Below the pieces are notes generated by a model. It was given only the letters and a program-made list of their open reading frames with translations. It was not told the origin of the DNA and did not search any database. Below, piece by piece: positions 1 to 5,110 of a stretch of DNA of 5,807 nt. Every line of letters begins with the position of its first letter. Position 1 is the stretch's first letter. The position numbers and the translations under genes are program-made. Origin of the DNA: DAIDJM01 sp964250215. GTDB lineage: Bacteria > Pseudomonadota > Alphaproteobacteria > Acetobacterales > Acetobacteraceae. The DNA lies in contig CAXUEX010000170.1 of the NCBI GenBank assembly GCA_964250215.1, forward strand, positions 1 through 5,807. Direction: 5' to 3'.

Positions 1-173
1 TGGGCCGGGTCGATGTGGAGCACGACGCGCGCCACGTCGGCCCAGTGGGCGCCGTCGGTATCGGCGTCCAGCAGCCGCAAATATCTCACCAGGTGCTGCT
101 CGTCATAGCCGGTCAGCACGTTGGCATCGGGTGCCGTGTCCGATACGTCCGGATCCGGCAGCGGTCTCTGCAT
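1..173 (-). CDS. DUF2285 domain protein, QseM-like (partial, 3' end beyond left edge)
   Basis: 57 residues are visible before the window ends. After an acidic, proline-rich N-terminus (PLPDPDVSDTAPDANVLT) comes YDEQHLVRYLRLLDAD, then GAHWADVARVVLHIDP at about residues 41-56. From memory of the family this is the standard opening of DUF2285 proteins, which normally continue about 30 more residues. DUF2285 is a helix-turn-helix-like domain found in control proteins of alphaproteobacterial ICEs, for example the FseA activator and QseM antiactivator of the Mesorhizobium symbiosis island. Free-standing short forms like this one resemble QseM. The ATG overlaps the TGA of the upstream XRE gene by one base (TGATG), so translation is probably coupled. 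Inferred role: regulating excision or transfer of the element lying to the left. The family is fairly sure; activator versus antiactivator is not decided by what is visible. Confidence 0.85.
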   Translation of the reverse strand, partial: MQRPLPDPDVSDTAPDANVLTGYDEQHLVRYLRLLDADTDGAHWADVARVVLHIDPA

Positions 174-445
174 CAAACCTTCCCTCCCGCGGCGCGCGGC
201 CGCGACTGCCCTCGTTCCGGTGAAGCTCCCCGATTCCCTTTAGGGTCGCCGTTGATGAGCAGAACCCCGAGTCCCTGATCCGAGGCCATGAACACGATGC
301 CGGCCGCCTCCAGGGCACGCCGGACCTGGTCGCGCGTGCTCTCGTGCGTGGCGAGTGCCCGTTCGGACTCCAGGCGTTTGAGGGCAGTCAGGGCGACCAC
401 GGCTTTCTCCGCGAGCTTCTCCTGGGTCCAGTTCCGGTTATGCAA
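173..445 (-). CDS. Small XRE-type helix-turn-helix transcriptional regulator, N-terminus uncertain
   Basis: 90 residues from a TTG start. Residues 6-30 (NWTQEKLAEKAVVALTALKRLE) match the Q-x-x-L-A recognition-helix region of XRE/Cro-C1 regulators. The segment ALEAAGIVFMASDQGLGVLL (about 45-64) is the typical C-terminal signature of small alphaproteobacterial XRE proteins (compare ALEAAGVEFI...GVRL). The final 25 residues are low-complexity and rich in G, R and P. The reading frame stays open upstream (ARWAR precedes the TTG) to a stop near 550 but has no ATG or GTG and no clear ribosome binding site. The first helix of the usual domain is therefore missing or poorly conserved; the real start is unsettled or the gene has lost its beginning. 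It overlaps the downstream DUF2285 gene by one base, which suggests an XRE-DUF2285 control operon comparable in content to QseC/QseM. Confidence 0.7.
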   Translation of the reverse strand: MHNRNWTQEKLAEKAVVALTALKRLESERALATHESTRDQVRRALEAAGIVFMASDQGLGVLLINGDPKGNRGASPERGQSRPRAAGGKV

Positions 446-884
446 GCGCGCCCAACGGGCCGTGGGGTCTCTTCTGAAACCTCGCCTGAAGACCGAAGTG
501 AGACTCCGAAATGTCGGGTTCGAGATCTCGAAAGCAGCCGTCCGCCATCATCGGCAAGCGGCGGCTTAGCGCCCCATCTCGGACATTTGCGGCCGTTAAC
601 GCCGGCTCCGAAGCGGACACGCCTTAATGGTCAGCTTCGCCCTTCATCACGGCTGTTGAGGCAGGCGATGCAGTTTGGCGCCATCCGTGCCGGATAGTGT
701 CCTCCATCCTGTCGAGCATGCCCGCGCCTCGGTCCGGCTGAGCCCGAAGCGGCCGCAGTCGCTGAGCAGATTTCCGGCCGACGCCCGCCTGCCGTCGGCG
801 CCGGGTGCTGATCCACACTCGAGGCGGCTCGAGGTGACTTCCGCCTAGCCCGGCGCCGGAAGCTCCTGGTAACCTCGCGAACGT
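446..884. other. Intergenic region without a convincing gene
   Basis: This stretch separates the minus-strand XRE gene from the plus-strand gene at 885, so it should hold divergent promoters, although no good -35/-10 pair stands out. Reading frames here lack recognisable domains. It contains a perfect palindrome at 519-532, a CTCGAG-GCGG-CTCGAG dyad near 816-831, and around 555-625 GC-rich sequence with AAGCGG and AGCGGAC motifs that resembles decayed intergenic repeats common in alphaproteobacteria. No tRNA or attachment site was recognised. Confidence 0.5.
519..532. promoter_or_regulatory. 14-bp perfect palindrome, possible operator
   Basis: TTCGAGATCTCGAA is its own reverse complement. 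It lies about 74 bases upstream of the TTG start of the XRE regulator and about 350 bases upstream of the divergent gene at 885. XRE regulators bind short dyads near their own promoters, so an autoregulatory operator is a reasonable guess. There is only one copy and no visible promoter, so this is inference. Confidence 0.3.
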
Positions 885-2270
885 ATGCGCCCCATAAGCC
901 GCCTCCGGTTCGACGCCCTCGCGACATATGCACGCGATCCACGAGCCAACGTGCTTAGCGAAGAGCTTGGCTACTTCGAGCATGCCGATGAACGCGTGCT
1001 CGGCATTCTGATTCGAGACCGGACCGACGACGATTACGCCGGTGTGGTCTTGGCTCGCGATGAGCTTCACCAATATCGCTGGATCAAAGGGACGGACTTC
1101 CAGCCCACCCCGCGACATGCCACGGCCCTGCTTCGCCGCGAGCTCGAGCTGACGGCGATGCAGTCGGAAGACACCTATCATCAGGGGCACAAAAGACCGA
1201 AGCCGGTCGATTTCTTCACGCCAGTGGTCGAGCGGGAGCTGTTGAATCCTGCCTTTCGCCGCCTGATCGAGGCCGAGCAGTTCTCATCGGCTCGCGGCAT
1301 CATCGAGCCCATGATGCGCTGGTATCAGGACGTCGACGGCAACTTCATCGAGCAGTTTCAAACGACGGGCTTCGACGCTCGGGTGTGGGAACTCTACTTT
1401 TTCGCGATGCTGACCGAGCTCAGTTTCCTCATCGATCGAATGGAGCCGGCACCAGACTTTCTGGCAGAGAGCTCGTTCGGAAAGATCGCGATCGAGGCTG
1501 TGACGGTGAACCCGACCGAAACGGGTGTGGGCACATTAGGCGAGCCGCCGGACCGGAACACTGAAGAGGGTATGTGGGCATACCGGAACGAGTATATGCC
1601 GATCAAATTCGGCAGCGCGCTGTATTCGAAGCTTCGCAAGAGATATTGGACGAAGAAGCACGTCCGCGGTATCCCTCTTGTCCTTGCCGTGCAGGATTTC
1701 TCGCTTCCCGGATCGATGACATACACTGGATCGGCGCTGGGGGTTTATGTTTACGGTTACGATCACGACTCGTCCCGAGACGAGGACGGGCGGCTGATCG
1801 TTGCTCCACGCCGGGTCACAACCCACAACTGGGGTGAGAAGCAGATCCCGTCCGGGTTCTTTTTCCAGCCGGAGGCAGAGAATATCAGCGCAGTCCTAAC
1901 CAATTTCAGCGGGACGCTCTCGAAGTTCAATAGGATTGGCCGGATGGCGGGGTTCGGATCAACGCGTGTCCAAATGACCCGTCGAGGCGTCGCTATCGAC
2001 CTGGACCCCGATGCTTCAGAGCCGTTGCGGTTCGAACACGATGTCGGTTCTCCCGGATACCGCGAAACATGGGTCGAGGGTTGCACGGTCTTCCACAATC
2101 CCCTCGCGCTTGTGCCGCTCGACCCAGACCTGATACCCGGTGCCACGCACTTGCGCCTGCGCGAAGACGGCCAGGTCGTCCCAATCGCGCGGCCGAGCTT
2201 CCACCCTCTCGGCTCCTGGACGGTGCTTGGGGTGCCGGGAGAGCCCCCTTCGGTCGCGGAGGGTGAGTAG
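885..2270 (+). CDS. Uncharacterised 461-aa protein, possible PD-(D/E)XK-like nuclease fold
   Basis: No named function is recognised. From memory, similar proteins beginning MRP-x-SRLRFDAL occur in Proteobacteria, usually as hypothetical or loosely labelled glycosaminoglycan attachment proteins; that label carries no mechanistic support. There is no signal peptide or membrane segment, so it should be cytosolic. Conserved-looking blocks are VDFFTPVV (108-115), RGIIEPMMRWYQDVDGNFIEQFQTTGFDARVWELY (137-171) and EYMPIKFGSALYSKL (236-250). The middle reads as a helix with Glu (WELYFFAMLTEL), then PDF (Asp191), then KIAIEAVTVN (Glu204), then a Lys-rich helix and PLVLAVQDF. This order resembles PD-(D/E)XK nucleases, but the Lys expected two residues after the Glu is replaced (EAV), so activity is uncertain. 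The ATG is chosen because the family-like N-terminus begins there; no strong ribosome binding site precedes it. It stands alone on the plus strand, convergent with the next operon. Confidence 0.85.
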   Translation: MRPISRLRFDALATYARDPRANVLSEELGYFEHADERVLGILIRDRTDDDYAGVVLARDELHQYRWIKGTDFQPTPRHATALLRRELELTAMQSEDTYHQGHKRPKPVDFFTPVVERELLNPAFRRLIEAEQFSSARGIIEPMMRWYQDVDGNFIEQFQTTGFDARVWELYFFAMLTELSFLIDRMEPAPDFLAESSFGKIAIEAVTVNPTETGVGTLGEPPDRNTEEGMWAYRNEYMPIKFGSALYSKLRKRYWTKKHVRGIPLVLAVQDFSLPGSMTYTGSALGVYVYGYDHDSSRDEDGRLIVAPRRVTTHNWGEKQIPSGFFFQPEAENISAVLTNFSGTLSKFNRIGRMAGFGSTRVQMTRRGVAIDLDPDASEPLRFEHDVGSPGYRETWVEGCTVFHNPLALVPLDPDLIPGATHLRLREDGQVVPIARPSFHPLGSWTVLGVPGEPPSVAEGE

Positions 2271-2464
2271 CGATCACGGTCGACGAGCTGGGCTTGTCAG
2301 CCGCCGGGTTCCGAACCGGTCGAAGAGGCATACTAGGCGTTCCACAAGGAGCTGATTGTCAGCAAACAGCGTCGTTCAACATTTTAAAATGTTGGCGAAA
2401 ATGGGAAGCGGGACGGTCGAGATTAACGCCGTACTGATCACCGTTCTTGCAACGCGGAAAAGCC
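2271..2464. other. Convergent intergenic gap
   Basis: 194 bases lie between the stop codons of two converging genes. An imperfect GC-rich dyad around CCGGGTTCCGAACCGG (about 2302-2317) and the perfect AT-rich palindrome at 2377-2394 are the only structures seen. Neither is followed by a strong T tract. No start codon with a plausible coding frame was found. Confidence 0.5.
2377..2394. repeat. 18-bp perfect palindrome between convergent genes
   Basis: CAACATTTTAAAATGTTG is self-complementary with no central loop and is strikingly AT-rich within a GC-rich region. Its position between convergent stop codons would suit a bidirectional terminator, but the stem is weak and lacks a spacer loop. A protein-binding dyad is the alternative. 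Confidence 0.5.
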
Positions 2465-3691
2465 TTACGGGACAATGAAGTCCGTCGGACCAGTCAGAAC
2501 ATAAAGCCGGCCTTTTCGTTCGAGCGTGCCGTTCACCTTTATCGGCCGCCCGGCGCCATGTGCGTGAAGCGCTTCAAGGTATTCTTTCGCCCCGAGCGAA
2601 ACGCGAACCTGGATGTCACCCAAGTCCTCACTTCCCCAGGCGACCGCCACTTCGCGGTCACCCATGGGGTTCATCAAGTCGGACGGATCGCTGTCGTTCG
2701 CCAACCGCACGACACGGCCGAATACCGTCTCATCTGGGCGGGGCTTGAGCTGGCTACGCAGCAGCTTAGCCGCAGCCTTCGACATCTCCGAATGCTCGCG
2801 CCCGACCAGCAGTTGTTGAGGCTCCCTAAGATCGGATGCGGGCCGCCACTCAGGGCTGAAAACGAAGTCAAACTCCATTCCGCCCGGCGATGTTTCCTCG
2901 ATCAGCTTGGCAAACTGCTCGAAGGAGTTCGCGCCAAAGCCCTTCTTCGCGTTCTCGACCAAGTCTGAGGTCTCGCCGGTATTCACAGCGTTGCAGATGG
3001 AGCGCACGCCCCGCGCGAAGCGCTCCATGACGAGCCGCTCAAATGGTGGCGTTTGCTCGACCTCAGATAAGGTGGGCTCATTATTCGCGGCCACTGGGGA
3101 TTCGATGCTGAAACCGAAGCTACTCCGGAACGTGTGCGCGAAGCGACAGCGGTCAGCGAATTCGACCCCTTCCTTCTTCAGCCGCAAGAAGAATGGATCT
3201 GGCTGGATTTCAGTTGTCGCGGTCGATGCCAATAAGCTTTTGACGCCTGTCACGTAACTTGCAGCAACCTCCAGATGGATCGTGTCATTCTGCACCAGCG
3301 AATTCGGTATCCGCGACCTGACCACGTCAAAGCCGATCATCCGAATTTCGGCGATAATAGTGGACGGCTCGCGGTTCTCCACTCCTGACAGAACCCGGAT
3401 CGCCTTCTCGATATAGCTGATGAAATCGGTAGTCTGGTGATCGCGGGGAATGATCAATTCGAGATCGCGCTGTCCCCCCGTCGTGAGCAGGTATTGCTCG
3501 TAATCCCGCTGCGCCGACGTCCTGCCATCCATCACCTCGCGCAGCACGTTGGATTCACCAGACCGCAGATTGACCTCGATCTGCCGGGGCCTGGCCGGCG
3601 AGGTGCGCCAATTGTTCGCCACGAGGTAACGACGCAGGAGTGCAAGAGGCACGGCCTTTGGCGAGGTCTCAGAAGGAGGGGCTACAGCCAC
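2465..3691 (-). CDS. Uncharacterised 408-aa protein with probable C-terminal OB-like domain
   Basis: No named family is recognised with certainty. The arrangement recalls a widespread group of hypothetical proteins with an N-terminal YL-x(3)-GW-like start (here YLVANNW, 22-28), a hydrophobic LELIIPRDHQTTDFISYIEKAIRVLSGVENREPSTII segment (77-113), a middle SFGFSIESPV block (191-200), and a PFERLVMERFARGVRSI helix (216-232). The last 85 residues or so (VFGRVVRL, REVAVAW, IQVRVSL, KEYLEALHAHGAGRPIKVNGTLERKGRLYVL) alternate short strands around one helix, as in OB or similar small beta-barrel domains that bind nucleic acid. There is no signal peptide or membrane segment. It starts with GTG inside the end of the DUF4365 gene (10-base overlap), behind a good ribosome binding site at 3696-3704, so the two are almost certainly co-translated and probably act together. 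Inferred role: nucleic-acid-binding partner of the nuclease-like protein; function unproven. Confidence 0.88.
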   Translation of the reverse strand: MAVAPPSETSPKAVPLALLRRYLVANNWRTSPARPRQIEVNLRSGESNVLREVMDGRTSAQRDYEQYLLTTGGQRDLELIIPRDHQTTDFISYIEKAIRVLSGVENREPSTIIAEIRMIGFDVVRSRIPNSLVQNDTIHLEVAASYVTGVKSLLASTATTEIQPDPFFLRLKKEGVEFADRCRFAHTFRSSFGFSIESPVAANNEPTLSEVEQTPPFERLVMERFARGVRSICNAVNTGETSDLVENAKKGFGANSFEQFAKLIEETSPGGMEFDFVFSPEWRPASDLREPQQLLVGREHSEMSKAAAKLLRSQLKPRPDETVFGRVVRLANDSDPSDLMNPMGDREVAVAWGSEDLGDIQVRVSLGAKEYLEALHAHGAGRPIKVNGTLERKGRLYVLTGPTDFIVP

Positions 3692-4206
3692 AATGCCTCT
3701 CTCCGGGCTTCTTCCACGCTCAAGAGATCGTTCAGGCTATCCGCTGTCAGCAGATTGGCAGTCGGAATGAAAATGCGCTTTTTTTCGGTGTTGGCGGTAG
3801 GATCACCGCGAAGCACGCGCCAATAGCAGCAGTCGCGCAGCATCGTGCCGGAATGCGACGCGACGTGCCATTCAGACCGGTCCTTCGGCAAGCATAGTAG
3901 GATCAAGAGCATTGTGGGTGCCGCAAGAGATCGGCGCACTAGATCGTTATACGTCTTCGCCTCGAGGTCGTACATAACCTCGTCGTTCTTGATCTCCCAA
4001 GTTGTAGTCGACTTCGCTTGAAACGGCATGACATGCCCGCTCTCGACCCGCCTGCCGTCGGGCATGATGATCACAGGGTCGAACTGCCCATCCACCCCAT
4101 AATCGTGGATGCGGCTGATGCCGTGGTTTACCCCGGCCATTCCCGCCAAGGCATAGATGTGGGCCAGGCAGATGGTCTCCTGCATGTGCTGGATCGTCAG
4201 CGTCAA
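3682..4206 (-). CDS. DUF4365-type nuclease-like protein
   Basis: From the preferred TTG start the protein has 174 residues. A helix IQHMQETICLAHIYALAGMAG (5-25) is followed by HDYGVDGQFDPV (34-45) and GHVMPFQAKST (57-67). The D-x-x-x-D with G-V-D, followed by a Q-x-K motif, is the signature of DUF4365, a family with a PD-(D/E)XK-like core; Asp39, Gln63 and Lys65 are the candidate metal and catalytic residues. Downstream blocks VMYDLEAKTYNDLV, LLILLCLPKD and EWHVASH also fit the family, and CCYWRVL follows. An ATG at 4302 would add 32 residues, but that stretch is Arg-rich, has little third-position GC bias, and has no ribosome binding site. The TTG at 4206 has GTAGGG nine bases upstream; an ATG at 4185 is a third option. 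It is first in a two-gene operon and overlaps the 408-residue protein by 10 bases. DUF4365 genes are frequent in defence islands, so an immunity or DNA-processing role is inferred. Confidence 0.83.
   Translation of the reverse strand: MTLTIQHMQETICLAHIYALAGMAGVNHGISRIHDYGVDGQFDPVIIMPDGRRVESGHVMPFQAKSTTTWEIKNDEVMYDLEAKTYNDLVRRSLAAPTMLLILLCLPKDRSEWHVASHSGTMLRDCCYWRVLRGDPTANTEKKRIFIPTANLLTADSLNDLLSVEEARREALWL
3696..3704 (-). promoter_or_regulatory. Ribosome binding site deciding the GTG start at 3691
   Basis: On the minus strand GGAGAGAGG sits inside the end of the DUF4365 gene, with the GGAG core nine bases before GTG. It supports the GTG as a true internal start and translational coupling of the two genes. 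Confidence 0.65.
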
Positions 4207-4516
4207 GTCGGCGCGCCCTACCCTACCATTTTCTCGCCGCTGACAATTCCGGCGAACCTGCTGGGACGCTAACAGGCGTTCCGTGACCCTACAAACTGGC
4301 ATAAGGCGAGCTGAAAGACCGCTACGTGTCGAACCGTTCAGTTGGCGGCTGGTAAGCCGACGTCCGCTTCTTGCAACGGCCTTCCCCGGAGCGGACCGTC
4401 TGCAAACGGCCAGCCCTGCCCATGAGCTAAATGTCTGGTTTCCCGCCCGGGCACCCGAGCGAGTATCTCCTCAACCCGCAACGTGCATTCTTCGAATGTC
4501 GCCTGCCCTACGCGTG
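4207..4516. other. Intergenic debris upstream of the DUF4365 operon
   Basis: No gene is supported here apart from a possible longer N-terminus of the DUF4365 gene up to 4302. It holds a 7-bp inverted repeat GTCCGCT (4362-4368) / AGCGGAC (4390-4396) and a repeated GCAACGGCC / GCAAACGGCC motif near 4373 and 4402. These resemble degenerate alphaproteobacterial intergenic sequence. The operon promoter should lie here, but no convincing -35/-10 pair is visible. Confidence 0.4.
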
Positions 4517-4544
4517 AAAACCCCGCCCGGTGATCCGGGCGGGG
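4517..4544 (-). terminator. Rho-independent terminator of the DUF736 locus
   Basis: Read on the minus strand, CCCCGCCCGG-ATCA-CCGGGCGGGG forms a perfect 10-bp stem with a four-base loop, followed by TTTTC. It begins 18 bases after the DUF736 stop codon, the expected place for the terminator of that transcription unit. Confidence 0.85.
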
Positions 4545-4562
4545 CGGGGCGCGCGGTCCGGC

Positions 4563-4866
4563 TCAGTCGCTGCTGCGCCGGCCGTTCGGGCGGGACCAGA
4601 TGAGGCTGTGCGCCTCGCCCTCCTCGTCGGCGAACAGGTTGGCGTAGATCGGCGCGTTAAACGAGAGGTCGTCCAGCTTCACCGAGAGGTAGTCGCGGCC
4701 CTCGTTGGAGCGCTTCGACCAGGCGGCCCCGATTTCGGCGCGGCCGACATAGACCCGGTGGGTGGGCGTTGTCGCTGCCGCGATTTGTTTCCGGAGCGAT
4801 CCGGACGCCCTTCGTCTGCAGGCTCAGGGTGACGATCTCGCCCTGGAACTCGTTGCCAGTCGACGT
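4563..4866 (-). pseudogene. DUF736 family remnant, frameshifted and lacking its start
   Basis: The minus strand encodes TSTGNEFQGEIVTLSLQTKG, then VRIAPETNRGSDN in one frame. It then continues in another as PTHRVYVGRAEIGAAWSKR, NEGRDYLSVKLDDLSFNAP, IYANLFADEEGEAHSLIWSR and PNGRRSSD-stop. Joined, this matches the full core of DUF736, an approximately 100-residue family of unknown function carried near conjugation genes on alphaproteobacterial plasmids and ICEs. The frames meet near 4767, where a GCN codon after GACAAC seems to have lost two bases (a one-base gain is equivalent). The usual MATIGSF-type beginning is absent: sequence upstream of TSTGNEF is unrelated in every frame and offers no start. 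An ATG at 4931 opens a frame that hits a stop. The gene is therefore broken twice, while its terminator is intact. A sequencing error could explain the shift but not the missing 5' end. Confidence 0.85.
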
Positions 4867-4996
4867 CCTCGAAGACCGGCCGAAGCAACCAGACCTCGTT
4901 GGTCTTTCCAGGGACGGAACACTTTGCTCATGGCGCAACAGAATCATCCCGGACCGCGCCGCGTCGAGAGGATTGAGGCGTTGCCGGGACAGGCTC

Positions 4997-5050
4997 CTAG
5001 AGCGTGACCGGCTCGGATTGAATCGGATATCGGTGCCGGTCACGCTCTAG
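4997..5050. repeat. 15-bp perfect inverted repeat, REP/MITE-like palindromic element
   Basis: CTAGAGCGTGACCGG (4997-5011) is matched exactly in reverse complement by 5036-5050, with a 24-base centre that itself contains GATT-G-AATC and GATATC. Palindromic elements bounded by CTAGAGC / GCTCTAG are frequent between genes in alphaproteobacteria, so this looks like one dispersed copy. It could also act as a terminator, but no T tract follows on either strand. Confidence 0.7.
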
Positions 5051-5064
5051 GCCATTGTTTTGTC

Positions 5065-5110
5065 GAGCAACTTTATCGGCGCGCGGACGCGGTGTGTGCC
5101 GATGTTGCTC
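5065..5110 (-). terminator. Hairpin directly after the kdpE-like stop codon
   Basis: On the minus strand GAGCAAC-ATCGGC pairs with GCCGAT-AAA-GTTGCTC, a 13-bp stem with a three-base bulge and a loop of about 17 bases. It begins in the TAG stop codon of the response regulator. There is no clear T run (GACAAAACAATGG follows), so termination strength is uncertain. Confidence 0.45.

Noticed and set aside
438..620. 60-residue minus-strand frame just upstream of the XRE gene
   Set aside because: No family resemblance, in a region of degenerate intergenic sequence; it could only matter if the XRE N-terminus is frameshifted, which is not shown.
344..697. 117-residue plus-strand frame over the XRE gene and its upstream region
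   Set aside because: Antisense to the XRE gene, Pro/Arg/Ser-rich, no recognisable domain and no ribosome binding site.
816..831. CTCGAG-GCGG-CTCGAG dyad as an operator
   Set aside because: Two copies of a short self-complementary hexamer are expected by chance in GC-rich DNA; no promoter is visible beside it.
624..1190. 188-residue minus-strand frame opposite the start of the 461-residue gene
   Set aside because: Arg- and Gly-rich without domain features, and antisense to a well-supported gene; a shadow of high GC content.
2264..2355. Small Arg-rich frame beginning at a GTG overlapping the stop of the 461-residue gene
   Set aside because: About 30 residues, dominated by Arg and Ser, no ribosome binding site or similarity seen.
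2447..2968. 173-residue plus-strand frame under the 408-residue gene
   Set aside because: Antisense to a gene with a better start, ribosome binding site and operon context.
4657..5043. 128-residue minus-strand frame read as an intact gene
   Set aside because: Only its middle is DUF736-like; its N-terminus is translated from the palindromic element and its C-terminus is out of frame with the DUF736 core.
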